Shown here: piece by piece, positions 22,628 to 35,500 of the stretch
Position numbering within the stretch: position 1 is the stretch's first letter
Layout of the letters: every line of letters begins with the position of its first letter
Assembly (NCBI GenBank): GCA_933822405.4
Contig: CAKOGP040000358.1
Coordinates: forward strand, 1 to 64,000
Direction of reading: 5' to 3'
Origin: Cylindrotheca closterium
Lineage: Eukaryota; Bacillariophyta; Bacillariophyceae; Bacillariales; Bacillariaceae
Length of the DNA: 64,000 nucleotides
Notes under the pieces: model-generated
Told to the model about the DNA's origin: nothing
The model's input: only the letters and a program-made list of their open reading frames with translations
The model's database searches: none
Program-made: the position numbers and the translations under genes

Positions 22628-25600
22628 ATGCCCAGTTCTCCACCCTCGTCCTCTACCAGACGAAAATCTGCCAGTCGTGGATCGAGTAACAAACATCGTC
22701 ATTCGCCCTCAAGCAGCCGCCATCGTTCTTCCTCGACCGGTAGGAGTAACAGCCCTGATCTAACTTCCCCGCATCGATCCAGGCGCAGTGGATCAACCAG
22801 GAATCCTCCTCCTGCTGCTCCTGCTGCTCCTGCTGCTCCTGCTGCTCCTGCTGCTCCTGCTGCTCCTCCTGATTCCAAACATTCCAACAAAAAACTTTGA
22901 TTGGCAGACGGGTCAAATACCGCTTTGCCTCCGCCAGCTACTGCTCCTGGAGCCATAAAAAGTTCAAGCTCTCATTCACATGGCCGTGAAAGCACCAAGG
23001 GAAGATGGCATCAAGCAGCATAAATCACCATCAAATACGGCTGCTGGAGCAATGAAAAGTTCGAGCCCTCATTCCCTTGGCCGTGAAAGCAGAAAAGCGA
23101 ACAGAAAAGTACCAAGCAGCAGGAAGCATCATCCAATTCTGCTCTTGGAGCTCTTATTGTTTTGAGTTCTCATTCAAATGGACGTGCAAGCAAAAGAGCA
23201 ATCAGAGAAAGCATCAAGCAGCAGGACTCACCATCCAGCAAGACTGCTCCTGGAGCTCTGAACGTTATGAGTTCTCATTCTCAAGGGCGTGAAAACCGAA
23301 AAGCAGCCAGAAACAGCACCAGACCACAGCAGGAAGCATCCCAAATGAATGTGCCCAGTTCGCATAGTGGGCAAACATTTGCGGACGATGACTCGATCGA
23401 TTTGACGGCTCTTGGGGCGCAGGATGTATCCGGCACTGGGACGGTCACAAGGTTGGCCTCCACCATCAGAAAGAACCAGCAGCACATTAGCAGAAGCCGA
23501 AATCCTAGCAGAAACAACAGTATCGACACAGAGGAGCCAGCGATTCGCCTCCCAACATCATTGTATGAATCCCATCAAACTGGGGCTTCAGATGACACTG
23601 TGCCGTCACTATTTGGGTCCTCTCAGCGAGCGGATGCCGCGGTACCAACCCTGGAGGCTACCGCGGCGCCAGATATGGATGAGGAAATAGAACGCGCCCG
23701 TTGACACGCGAGAGAAGAAGGACGAAAGGAAGGACGAAATGAACGGCAGCGAGAAGACATGGAAAGACTATTGATAAATCTTCCGATTGTCGTTGCTACG
23801 CCCCCTCCAGAGGAAAAGAAACTCTCTAAAAAGTGTATCTTTGCCATTGCATTCTTTGTCCTAGTGGTGGCTGTTGGTGGAGGTATTGCCGCTTGGCAAT
23901 CCGGAAAATCAAGCGCTGAAGGCCAACTTGTCACCCAATACGCCCCACCTACAGAAGAGGATTGCCTTGCGGTATCCCAAGGATTGCATGTTGAAGGACA
24001 GAACAGCACGGCCCTAAACCAAGTGGGATTGGAAATGAATTTTGTTGTGGGGTCAAATGTCAATATTGAATTGCTTGGCTTCAAGGCAAGCTGGAAGCCA
24101 AGATTCAGCGAAAGGTTCTACCACCGGAAAATCAAGCGCTGAAGGCCAACTTGTCACCCAATACGCCCCACCTACAGAAGAGGATTGCATTGTGGTATCC
24201 CAAGGATTGCATTTTGAAGGACAGAACAGCACGGCCCTAAACCAAGTGGGATTGGAAATGAATTTTGTTGTGGGGTCAAATGTCAATATTGAATTGCTTG
24301 GCTTCAAGGCGAGCTGGAGGCCAAGATTCAGCGAAAGTTTCTACCACTACTTGCTGGATGCAATATCAATGGTGAAGTCTCTATAGAAAGCAACTTTTTC
24401 ATCATCGACAATGCCATACTCGACAAGATGACTATTGGTGATCCTGCAACCTGCAACTCAAGTGTAGAAGATCTATGTTCCCCTGTTTACATGGAGCTAG
24501 ATGTCATTTCAAAAGACGGGAAGGAACTGGACGATTATATTTTGAGCAATTTAAGAATGTCTTTCAAGATGAGAAGACCCTGGAGCTCTTGAATTTGGCC
24601 TCACCTGTAAAAAGTATCGAGTCTACCACAGTGTTCCACGTACAAGCAAGTAGCTCCCCCAGCTCAAGCCCATCGCAGCAAGAAAGCAAAACATGTGCGG
24701 CGATTGCCAATGGCACTCCTGTCCCAGACCAGGACGCTCTTACTGTACAAAAGTACAATATTTTGATGGACGTCATTTTAGATTCCGAGACTGAAGAAAT
24801 GCCGCTGCTTACCATGGAACTGAAACAAATGCTTCAACGTTTCCTCATGCCGTCTCTTGCGGGTTGCACCAATCAACGTTGACGTCTGCAGATTGAAAAT
24901 TATATTGTCAATGCTTTGGTCGATGCTGAAGTTAACATTGAGGCTGATTGTTTGCCGGATTCAGAGAGTCCATGCCTTTGCTATGTCATTCATCTTGACA
25001 TTTATGTGCAACGTATTGTTTCCGCTGCTGATTTTTTGGAAGATATCATGGCAATGTTTTGCGAAGCACCATTGGTAGAGCGATTGGGGCTACTGTCACC
25101 CTTCAAGAACATTGTTGTTGTGGGAAATGTTCCCGACATCAATGATTCCACCAGCTCATCGGGTAAGTACATCACAAGAAATCTCTGCACCAATTTTCAG
25201 TCACTCTTCACTCACAAAGATTGCTTCCATAGTTCATCAATCGACTTTCCCACTAACTGAATCGCCCTCAATGAGACCATCGTGGGCTCCAGTGACATAC
25301 CCCACGACCGACAACCCAACTAGGTCGCCGACAATAGCACCCTCGTTGAGTCCAACCAGAGCACCATCTGTCACATTTCCCACATCTGATGACCCCACAA
25401 GGTCGTCAACAACAGCATCAACTCCAATTGGAACACGAGGTCCTACCAGGAGGCCAACACCTATGCCAACACTACAACCTGTAGTTGGTCCAACCTTGGA
25501 GCCTACACCATTCCCAACACCTGGCCCGACGCCATTCCCAACAAGTCACCCAACTCTTTTGCCTACGCGCAATCCCAGCAAAGTAACGTCTGCTGCTCCA

Positions 25601-25790
25601 ACACCCAAGCCTTCTTTGTCACCCACACCCAAGCCTTCTTCATCACCAACACCTGAACCGACGTCTTCACCAACCACCAAGCCTTCTGTGCGACCAACGA
25701 TGCAACCCACTACCTCACCACCGACACCAAAGCCTTCCGCTTCATCAACAGCTCGCCCTAGCGCAACACCAAAACCATGTTTCCAAACTA
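22628..25790 (+). pseudogene. Decayed NG-ectodomain family gene with two ectodomains and a Pro/Thr stalk
   Basis: Starting at ATG 22628, a Ser/Arg-rich tail with a (PAA) repeat is followed by several frame breaks. The last open tail segment runs to about 23704. Then come a membrane segment (CIFAIAFFVLVVAVGGGIAAW) and a first ectodomain (PPTEEDCLAVSQG...LPLLAGC...). A 223-bp tandem duplication (23901-24346) shifts the frame inside this domain. A second ectodomain starts near 24690 (CAAIANGTPVPDQD...MPSLAGC), is hit by a stop near 24880 and resumes. A plausible 70-nt intron (25163-25232, phase 1) joins it to a (PTxxPTxxPT)-type stalk. The architecture matches the family, but at least four disruptions make it a pseudogene. 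Confidence 0.7.
23901..24346 (+). repeat. 223-bp tandem duplication inside the decayed NG gene
   Basis: Unit 1 is 23901-24123 and unit 2 is 24124-24346, both beginning CCGGAAAATCAAGCG. They differ at only a few bases. 223 is not a multiple of three, so the duplication breaks the frame of the first ectodomain. The high identity implies the duplication is younger than the family's divergence. Confidence 0.9.
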
Positions 25791-28447
25791 ATGTTGAGCT
25801 CTCAGATGTAGCTGACGACTATTTTGATACCAAACTCAAGGCTTCAATCGAGGCCCAATATGGATTGATCAGGAATTGGTGTCTGAAGGACGAGCAGGCT
25901 GATAAACTAATGAGACTAGAAACTGAGGTGTCTAGCTCGGAACGATTCTTTGAAGAGGAGTGTAAGCGGTTGAAGAAGGAACACGAACTCCAGATTGAGT
26001 CCATTGATTGTCAAGTTGATGGTTTGAGAAAAGAACATGCCGCCAAAATTGGTCTTGAGAATAAACGGCAGTACGAGGATCTCCGACTGGACTTTGAGAG
26101 CGTCAGAGATTGGCAAAGCGAAAATGCTAGCAAGCTCGAACAACTCAGAGAGAAATACGACAAATCCTTGAAACGAATTGTGCAATTGGAAGAAACACTA
26201 AAACATGAAAAGGAAAGCTGTAAGCAAACGCTTTGTCAATCATCGGAGGAAGCTCAGAGAAGGTATCAACAACTACAGCAGGACTACAACTCATTGCTTA
26301 CGGCAAAGAGGTCGGCTGGAAATTCCAAGGCAACCTATAGGCAGAACTTGGAGACATAGTATGCGGCTTTGGAAGAGTTGTACCGACGCACACAGGCTGA
26401 AGCAGTTGTGCAGTATCAGGATTTGAGAACTTCCTACGATGCATCCCTTTTCAAAATTGGTAACTTGGAGAAAAAAGTGTTGGAATTGCGAACAAGAGCT
26501 GAATACTTGGAGAAGAACCAGAGCAGACCAAAGTCCAAATACGAAATTGCATTCGACAAAATATCGAATCTTGAGCGAGATCTCTTTTCCAATGCAGGGA
26601 TGTCGTCGACGCGGGAAGCATCTCCGCCAATCGACAGAGTAGTAGGCAGCAATCATGCAGGAGGAGACGAAGAAGATTTGCAGAAGGAAAGTTCCGCCGA
26701 ACGAGGTATTGCCGAGGTATGTCTGCGCACTGCTTCTTTGATTATTTCTTTGCTCGAAAACTCACAAGTCTATCTCTTCCAGTTAATTGGATGGGGGCAT
26801 ATCTCAAACTTCTTGCTGCACCAAAGACGACTATTCTATGTTCATAAGGAAGTCCATCATCACCGCGAAGGTGCAGAGTTCGCTGCAGAACCAATCCCAT
26901 GCGACGGTTCATCATTCTTTGGTTCCATTTTCCTTGAGCACGACTTGGACATTAAAGACTTCAAGTCTTGTCAGGCACAGGAATCGACTTGTTCTCCAAA
27001 GAATAAGATTGCAGAGATGCTGAACGCACTAGCAAAAATAAAGCTTAATGCTGTCACAGCGCAGATTCAATACCAAGCTCGTGAAAAGGAGCTAAAACCT
27101 GCTCTGATGCAGTACAAGAGAGGTCTTTGCAATATGAAGAGAGCGAAAACGTCCATGAAATAGTTTACCACCAAAGTCAAGTACCAAAGCAGCAGCAGCA
27201 GCATTTTTGGTGGCTGGAAAGGCAGATTCGCCTGGGAGAAACGTGGTTGGCCACCAATCGAACAATGAAACTGACTCAACTGACAATCAATCGAAGGGAC
27301 CACTACACCAGAAAGTGAATGCATTGAGCCCTGGCGACCTATCTAAATTGAATCACTTGGTGTCCAAGTCAAGAAAAAGATGGCTCAGGTCGAAGCTGCA
27401 AAGCAGAGAGCCAAAGTGACTCAACAAGAACAAGAAAGACAGCGTTCACATTTCAAATCTATACTTGGGGAATTCAAGGCCTCAGAAGCAAATATTGAAA
27501 CACGGGCAATGGAATCGAATAAACCAGGAGTCGCCTCAGTTTTACATAAGTAGTCCTTTGATTGTGGCGTGTCCATGTTGACTTCAAGCTGCGCCTCTTC
27601 GACTACTAGCGGAGAAGGAAGAGACAAAAATTACAGAGCCCAACCACCAAGTCCAACGCATTCTCAAATGATGCTGCAGAGTTCATAAGATTGAAGCAAG
27701 AATACGATGTGGCAGTGGACACGATCTTGTCACTACAAAACGATCTTCGAGAAAGAGAAACCGAGGCAGAACTGGCAGCACAAAAGCTCAAGAACCGAGA
27801 GGGCGATCTGAGGGATGTCATTCAGCGATACAAAGACTTGCACGAGGAATACAAAAAGTTTCTCACTTTGGACGATCCATACAGCCCTAATAATGCCCAC
27901 GTCAAATTGATCCAGGAACGAGACGCTGCTAGATGGAAGGTCTCTGAGATGGAAGGGGAGCTGCGCCAAGCAAAGGGATCTGTCACATCCGCCGTGACGA
28001 AGCAAAATTTGGCAAAGCAGCATCTGCGAGATGTTATTTTCCAATACAAAACCCTTCAACGCGAGCACGAAGCATTGGTACAACAAATTGAAGGCTTGCG
28101 AGTGGACCTCCCGTCCTCCAACGCATCGTCGTCGTCGTCATCGAGGAGCCAAAAGAAGAACTCGTCGGTTTGGCGGTCCACAAGTAGCATCACCGCAAGC
28201 ACAGCATCATCTTCGACCCATTGTTGAAGCAGACGATCAAAGCTACTTATCAGCACAAAGTGCCACCCACCCCTTTGTCAACGACATTGTTAGTGTTCGT
28301 AGCTTTGGCACCGCTGACGAACATACAACCAAATCGGGCAAGAAAAAGCCGTTGTGCAAATCACTTTACAAGGAGGTGAAGAAAAGCTTTGTGAAACCCG
28401 TCAAGCCAAGAAGGAGGGAAGTTGTTCGGATCGATGGTCTATCTTAG
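25790..28447 (+). pseudogene. Decayed coiled-coil protein gene
   Basis: Directly continuous with the Pro/Thr stalk, the frame to 26359 becomes a charged heptad-rich coil (RLETEVSSSERFFEEE, EQLREKYDKSLKR). Further coil-forming segments follow in other frames: 26369-27163, 27691-28227 (LRERETEAELAAQKLKNRE) and a Lys/Arg-rich C-terminus ending at 28447 (KSLYKEVKKSFVKPVKP). A clean-looking intron lies at about 26719-26783 (GTATGT...CTTCCAG). Stops and frame switches between segments indicate decay. No enzymatic domain is seen. Whether this is the tail of the upstream locus or a separate gene fused by deletion cannot be decided from sequence alone. Confidence 0.55.
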
Positions 28448-28676
28448 TAGATTTTTATAATCATCATAATAGTAGCACACCTAAAGCTATATATCTCATT
28501 AAATCAACGGAAATCGATTGGGTGTTTGGTTAATGGCATAAGCCTGTCAAGAAGATACGGCTCTAAATGTATAGAGATCGGTCTTCTATCCTTCTAACCG
28601 TAGCATTCCTCAGATTTTGTATGCTGACCGTGATGGTGCATGTGTGCAGTAGCATAACATAGCAGTAGCTGGTCGT

Positions 28677-29002
28677 CTAAGAGTGCTCCTTCTTGTACTG
28701 AATCAGAATCTTGCAAAGTAACTGGACGCCGGGGCCTAGGAAATCATCCGACATGTCAACCTGCTCAAAGGAAGCAACCTCGTCCCCGGAAGTTGTTTCG
28801 TCAATCACCATGATTGGCGTTGGAACCCAACGGTACGTTCCCACTGGACCAAAGCGCCAGGGAATGTTTCATGAATAATATCAATTGCCACATCCCTGGA
28901 CTCTGACCCGTGTGGACATCACGCTCCAGCGTAGTAAACTTTGAAGACCTTGCCAATGGCACTACAGTTGCGGGAAATGCGAGTCTTGAATCCAGATGCC
29001 AT
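28677..29002 (-). pseudogene. Unidentified gene remnant
   Basis: An ATG at 29002 opens a frame (MASGFKTRISRNCSAIGKVF) that stops after 27 codons. Protein-like sequence continues past the stop (SRDVAIDIIHETFPG) and then in another frame (YRWVPTPIMVIDETTSGDE...VQLLCKILIQYKKEHS), ending at a stop at 28677. I do not recognise the family. The frame switches suggest a short pseudogene. Confidence 0.35.
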
Positions 29003-29330
29003 TGTGAGTTTGTCGGTGTGCGTTTTGCTTACTTTGAAAACAATCTGTTTTCAGTTTTATGAAACTTTCCTAGAACAGCAAGCCAGGTTTGAAGTGGATC
29101 GATCGCGATCGAATTTGACTGCCAAAGTGAAGTCTGCCGAAGCACTTTTCCGAATGTAAGCCAAATCAACATCTTTGCGGGATCCCCTTGCAATAATATA
29201 TACGAGTATATAGTATCCAATGCATGTGCGGTTGACCCACGGGATCCAAATGTGATTTAGAAACTATAAATAGAAGCTACAGTAGAGTTACTATAATAAA
29301 CATACCAATGAAGCAACGTGCCCGCAAGTT

Positions 29331-30744
29331 TCACCAAAATGCAACAGTCTGTATCTTTGGAGTGCTCCTCACTTTGGATGGTGTACAGAGCCGCATCAAA
29401 TGAACCAATGGTTGCGGCTTTGCAAAGACATACCAATAGGTATCCGCAAATGCGCTCCAACCAGCAACCAAGTGACACGGCCACTCTTGATGAATGGTCG
29501 GATCTTTGGATGCTTGCATAGGGACCAGTTCTCCATTCGTTGTCGTGTTGGCACCATTTAGGAACAGATCAATGTCGGCAACCTTAATTATGCTGCCGTG
29601 CCTCTTGAAGACAAGCAAGACCACTCGAACTTCCTTCATTGGTTTGAGTGGTGCAATCAAGGAAAAGGACTTATTTTCACTGGTACCACCACAATGGTAG
29701 ACTGGCGTTGCAAGATGCCCTAGCTTGCTCGCATGATGCGTGTCTGGCAGTAGGGGACATGTTTTCCAAATGCTACATCCTGGAAAGTCTCCCTCTTTGA
29801 TATAGGACGCAACATTGACATGACCAAGGACAAAGTCAAATTGTCTTGCAATGTCAGAATTGGCTTGAAACACTTGACACCCAATTTCATTGGTGGTTTC
29901 ATTAGGAGTGTACAAAGTATCCCAGTAGTACAATAATATCACCTTGGCCGGAGTCTTCATTCTGCTAACCTCCTGAAGCCACACCAACAACGTTTGCTTG
30001 GGGGTTTCCAAAATCAACTCTAACTCCCAGAGCAACAAGTCGGTATCGGTAGGAATAAACGAGTCAAAAAAGATGGCGGTATGCAGACCAGTCCTGGCAC
30101 CGTGTTCTTGACCAATCGCCTGGACTGTGGTGGTTTGCTTTTCGACGACACTACTTTGATTGCTGGTGGTACTAGTTGTTGTGAGCAACAACATGTTCAG
30201 GTAGCTGGCCAACTTGGAGTAATATCGGGCACCGTCGGGTGCGGATTCCTGGTGTTTGGCCGCTCCGGCAGTCAAGGAGCCACCGCTGGCAAAAATTGTA
30301 AAGTTGCGTCCATTTTGTTGTGCCTGAAGCATATTTGAGATGAGTTCGTTGCGGGCATTTTCAGTGTACAGAGAAATAGACTTTCAAATCGCCCAATTGA
30401 CTTTTTGTATCGGTGCTTTGCGTCTGGTTCAGAATTTGTGGCCAAATCTTTTGTCTCTTGTCCATGGCGATATCTTGACCCTTTACGACGGAAGCCTCTG
30501 AGATTTGATCTCTCCACAAGGTCTTCCATGCGGATTGATCATTCTTCTTTGGATTATGGTCCTTTGGGCGAGGGAGGTATGATTGATTAGAGTCCTTGTT
30601 AATATTGGTGGATTGAACCTCTTTTTCAATGGTGGATCCGTTCAGTATGGACGATTCGTCATATAACGATTCATTCTTCAATGACAACGTGGGTACAAAT
30701 GCGGGTATAATAAAGATGGCCATATCGTAAGCCATCCAGTGCAT
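29331..30744 (-). pseudogene. SGNH/GDSL-hydrolase-like protein, frameshifted
   Basis: Two minus-strand segments join by a one-base frame change near 30370-30395. The upstream segment (from ATG 30744) has a hydrophobic N-terminus (MAIFIIPAFVPTLS) and a polar linker. The downstream segment (to 29331) has FTIFASGGSLTAGAA, resembling SGNH block I with its Ser; then SFIPTDTDLLLWELELIL, VILLYYWDTLY and HHASKLGHLATPVY, a possible block V His. The C-terminus is intact. The family assignment is by motif only. The product would be a membrane-anchored or secretory hydrolase. Without the single shift it would be a nearly complete gene, so a sequencing error or recent inactivation are both possible. Confidence 0.5.
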
Positions 30745-30856
30745 CACATACAATAATGAGAGTATAGTGATGGCAGCAAAGGCCTGATGTCAGGGCTGCA
30801 AATAATGCAACTGTCTCATACTGTAGTTGAGCTTGGTCTTTTATTGGTGTTGTCAA

Positions 30857-32507
30857 CAGCCAATCAATTGAGCAGTATTGGGTAATTCCATTGTATCATA
30901 CAATGACACGATAGCAGTACTGTAGCAGGGAAGCGGTTTTGTTTCTGGTCTAGCTTGCAGATGATGGCCCAACAAGATGATGATTTCATCTTGCCATGAC
31001 TACATTCAAACTCACTTCTCCTTATGTATTGATCTTGCTTTGATCTTGTCAATACTTCTCACATTATTGTCAGGCACTGTTCAATCTTACACAAGATGAC
31101 CCATTGTCTAATGCCTCGTTTCGTGTTTCTGCTCCGCATTCTCCAATCTCAAAATATCTCAAAATACATCTTCAACACAAACAGTATGTAGCATAAAAGC
31201 TTCATTGTGTCGTGCCAAGTCCTCGCTTTAACAGGTTGGAGATTTGATGCATTGGAGTAATGAAGATGACTGGACCGTCTACAGGTATGGATGCTACTGT
31301 GCTACTGTCATGAAGAAAAGGAGGGCTAGGGTTTGACTATGACTGGTGATATCTCAGTTTCTAGCGGCCCCACACTTTCCTACACTGGTTACAACTGGGA
31401 CAATGATACTGCCACTAGATTTTCAATTCAAGCCATGGTGTCCACCATGTTGGGAGCCAGCACTCTGGGAATGGTCAAAAGTTGGTCTTGTCAGACGGTA
31501 TTGTCAGACTGGGACTTCATTTGTAAGGATATGCTGAGTTGCCTCCACCATCCGCAGCTTTCTTGTCGTCATCTCCTGATACACTGCGTTGCCTCTGCGA
31601 GCGCTATCATGGATTGTCATTATGATTGTCATCGTTGTCTTCATTGTTATTGTGGATCTTGGTGAATAGGTCATCCTCCATTCAACCTATGTTTTGTGTG
31701 TGTATGCTGACACCAACAATGTTTTGCCTTAAATCGTCATCACCTGGATCTGCTACTACTATTGATACAGCAGTGTATGTAGTGTCTGCTTTATTTGACG
31801 CAAAACAATACTCGGCTCTGCATCATCACCACCACACAGATGATTCAGAGATGGTTCAATAGTCTTGTTCGAATGGCTCATTGGCTTCCTTCAGCCACCT
31901 TCGTCCCTTGTTGGCAGCACCTGCTTTTCAATCTGCAACATGTAATCATTCTACAAGGCGGCAACTGCTTTGTTGCTTTTCGGGTTTTGCTCTCTTGTCT
32001 AGTTCAATATTATTCATATTCCCCACACTGATTTGTGTGGACACATTGCAAAGACGGAGGGACCAGTGTACCGGCACCAGCACCAAAATCATATTAGATA
32101 TAGTATATGTACAGTCAAATTGTATCTAGTAGAGCCAACAGCTCTTTTACTTTGTCTTCAGGTGTTTTTTAAAAGCTTCGATTCCGCTACCGACTTTTGA
32201 GTACAAATAGTAACTATCGTATCATACAGTATAAAATACAAGCAGTATTTGAACTTGTGAAAATTCGTGAAATATTTGATGGGTCTGTCTTTCCACTCCG
32301 ATTTGGTTCACCAGATGTGGGAGGTGGAGGTCAGACTGACCGTGCCGGTGTCTTTTGTAAATAGAATGTGCTTGATTTTGATGAGGAGTCAATTCTATCG
32401 ACCACTTCGATCCAACTTGGATCTGTTGGCGTTTGCAACTCCTTGCTCAACTAACTGATGACTTTTGAGACAGAGAGTATATTATACAATGTATACATCT
32501 AGATTTA
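30857..32507. other. Intergenic region with dispersed repeat copy 2
   Basis: No supportable gene; the short plus-strand open frames around 31333-32130 have biased, non-conserved composition. It contains the second copy of the 190-bp repeat at 30988-31178. Confidence 0.5.
30988..31178 (+). repeat. Dispersed repeat, copy 2
   Basis: Same orientation and nearly identical to 62-251. Sequence outside these limits is unrelated. Confidence 0.85.
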
Positions 32508-35500
32508 TTATTGCTGCCTCGTCCAGACGTAGATCTGTCTCACTCCAATTGAGAAGCCAATGAAAGTACATATTGTGAGCACACCAAGTTGCTTCCATCC
32601 CGACCTCTCCACTGGAATCTTCGCTTGCGCCAAGAGAGTCATGAAGGCAAAATTGGCAAAGAGCCACGAGAAGGAGATTGTCAAGAGAAAGAATATTCCA
32701 AACTTCTTGAAGAACTGAAGCTCGCAGAAGATGATGAGTGGTAGACTGGCAACCATGCTGGTGAGTGCACCATTGAACAGACTGGTTCCAAGGGCCCCGA
32801 ATGTCTCCGCGATCCTTTTATTTGGGTCGCCCTCAGAGCATTCGTATTCGTGAGCCAAATGCACGATGTAGTCGATGCTGAATCCAGAAAGAATTCCCAC
32901 CAAGATTGACTCAATGGTGCCAAGCTCCCATCCCAACATTACCATCACTCCGACACAGCTGGTTAGCACGCTGCTGATAGTCATGCTTGCAAACAGCGCA
33001 ATATGAAAGACCCTTGTTTTCAGAAGGAGCACAAGGAAGGCAATGATCACTCCAAAGATACTGTTTTGCACGGCTGTCTTGGCGTAGATGGCCTGGTTGT
33101 TCATAAAGACAAACTTTCTGTCCAGATCAGACATGATTACTGGCGTTTGGCAGCTCCGAGAAACTGTTTGGCCCAAGCTATCGGCGATGTCAGCAAACTG
33201 GTCGTACTCCTTTCTTGTTACCGACTCGGGATAGACTCCGAATGGGGTAAGAACTTCCGTTTGGGCCGAGATGGCGGCATACCTCATGGTAGAACCATCC
33301 CATCCAAGTTCACTGGAATACCTTGCACCAATTGTCTGACGCCCGTTCTCATCAAAGCAGCTCTTCTCGTCCAAGAAAGCTTCCATGATTCTGGGAAGGT
33401 CTGCGGGATCTACCTGCCAATCCTCCTTCTTCCATTGACCACTCTGTACATATGAACAGTCGTCAAGGTTCCCCAAGACAGAGTACGCTGCCAGCTCTTC
33501 AATAAAGCAGTTGATTTCACCAACCCCATTCTTGCGCTTGATTGAGTCCTCGTATGCAGGATCGTTTCTGAGAGTACTGCAAAAGGTGGCGAGATCCGTT
33601 TGACACTGCTTGCTAAAGTCGAACGAGTCTTCAAAGGTCGGCTTTCCGTAGTTGTTGGGTTCTCTTAGCAAGTCGACTCCGTCTCGATCCACCTCTCCGA
33701 CTCCCCAAGCATAGAACACCTTGAGTCTGACGTCATCCTCTGCGGCAGGAAACTCATTGTTGAGGATGGAAAACGATTTTTGGATTGGGTGGTCATTACC
33801 CAAGAACTGCTCGGCTTGTTGGGTTGTCTCAAGACGAACGGCGGACTGGGCAGCAATGTACAGCCAGAACCCAAAGACAGCTGCCAGCGCGGCGGCATTG
33901 ATACGGCTCTTGATGAACGGTGCAACCTTTGTTTGGAAGAAATGACTGACGAAGGGCCGCTTGGTGTCTTCGTCAGCGCTTGATGTCTGCCAAGCTTGCA
34001 TTGCCTTGGTGGTGTTGCTTGGAACAATTTCATTGCAGGGGTAGCAGCATCCATATTGAGATCTGTCTTCAAAGCGATCATGATAGATAACCACGGCAGT
34101 GCAAAAGAGCGACATCACCAGGACGTAGTCCAAGCAGATAACCATGGCTGTGAAGAGACCGAAGGACTGAACCGACGGGAGTGGGGAAATAAGGGAAAAG
34201 GCGAAGGCCACCGAAGTAGTTGCGGAGGTGACGAACATGGATGTCCCTGTTTTCCTGTAGACCCACGACATTCTCGTTTCCAAGTCGACCAAGATATGGG
34301 GCTCGTGTTTGGAGTCGTTGTAGGCGTCAAAGAAGATGAAGATATCATCCGCTCCAATGGCTGCAACAATGAAAAATGCCAGTGCATTCTGCGGCGGGAA
34401 GTATTCGATTTCAAATCCAACTGAAAAGACGAACCAACTGACAGTGATGCTGAACAAAATTTCTGAAAAACCTGCACAGGCCAAGAAAAACGAGCCTGTG
34501 GAGAATCGGATCCAAACAAAAATGAGAGTCAGGCTGACAACGGCCCACATTGCGTCAGTGACGATGATGCCAAGAATAGCATCATCGATCAGGATCTTCA
34601 TGAAGTAGTAAGACTGTTCCTCTGTTCGGGCGTTCATGTCATCTAAATAGCTGCCTGTGATCACGCTACAGAGGGAGTGTGAGATGAGAAAGTTCAAACA
34701 AAAGAAAGTCACTGAAGCGCTTACTCTTTTCTGCGATTTTTCTCGCTTGTGCCGTCCTTGTTCTTTTCCAATGGACTGCCCCAGAAAACAATTCCTCTAG
34801 AGTACTTCGACGCTAGATTCTCGGTACTGAATCCCTTGTCGTATCCAAAGTCAACAGCTGGCTTGAAGATATCTGTTTCCATGAGATAGGCTGCAAGCTC
34901 GGTTGCTTGATTGTAGTCTGCAATGAGGTCGCCGCGCATGTCCCACGAAGCCATGATGTTATTGACATCCTCATTCAACCTCTTCACAAAGTCAATGTCT
35001 TGCTGCCTGGGGTTTGCGGGAGCCTTATCACAGTTCTGTCCGTATGCATAGCACCAGCCCAATGAATTGATTTTTTCGACGTTTTTTGGGTCCTTGAGAT
35101 CGTCAATGACGAATTGAACCTTGGTGGAATCCCAAGAAGAAGCATAATACATACGTAATGGACTTAGTGGTGGAGTGCACTCAGCCTCGGGGTTCAGCAC
35201 ACAGTATTCCTGAAAGTCTTCGTCTTGCAAGAAAATGTCGAATGTATCCTTCATCGACGCTATCGATTGGGGGTCTGCGAAAACGTTCTGTTCATTCTGT
35301 GCCTCGAAGACCCAATAGGTTGATTCGGCAACTTCGGACTGTCTCGGTGGAACGACAGAAGATGTCCGCATTTCATTTCTGGCGACTGCTGTTTCGTATA
35401 CTGCCATTCTGAGACTGTCATATTGGACCGATCGGATATCGTGCAGATCCAACTCTTTTCCCAATGCACTGAAAGGGTTTCCCTTGGATAAGACCTTGAC

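Noticed and set aside
22653..22956. Minus-strand frames rich in QEQ or GAA repeats
   Set aside because: They are reverse readings of the (PAA) coding repeat of the decayed NG gene.
31333..32129. Plus-strand open frames of 60-110 codons
   Set aside because: Composition is His/Cys/Trp-biased, frames overlap each other, and no motif or splice structure supports them.
33665..34608. Several plus- and minus-strand open frames inside the Dispatched-like exon 2
   Set aside because: They lack family features and overlap a 734-codon frame with intact RND motifs.
34671..34712. N-terminus MTFFCLNFLISHSLC as a separate start of the Dispatched-like C-terminal half
   Set aside because: This stretch is the intron between the two exons; the donor and acceptor join the halves in phase.
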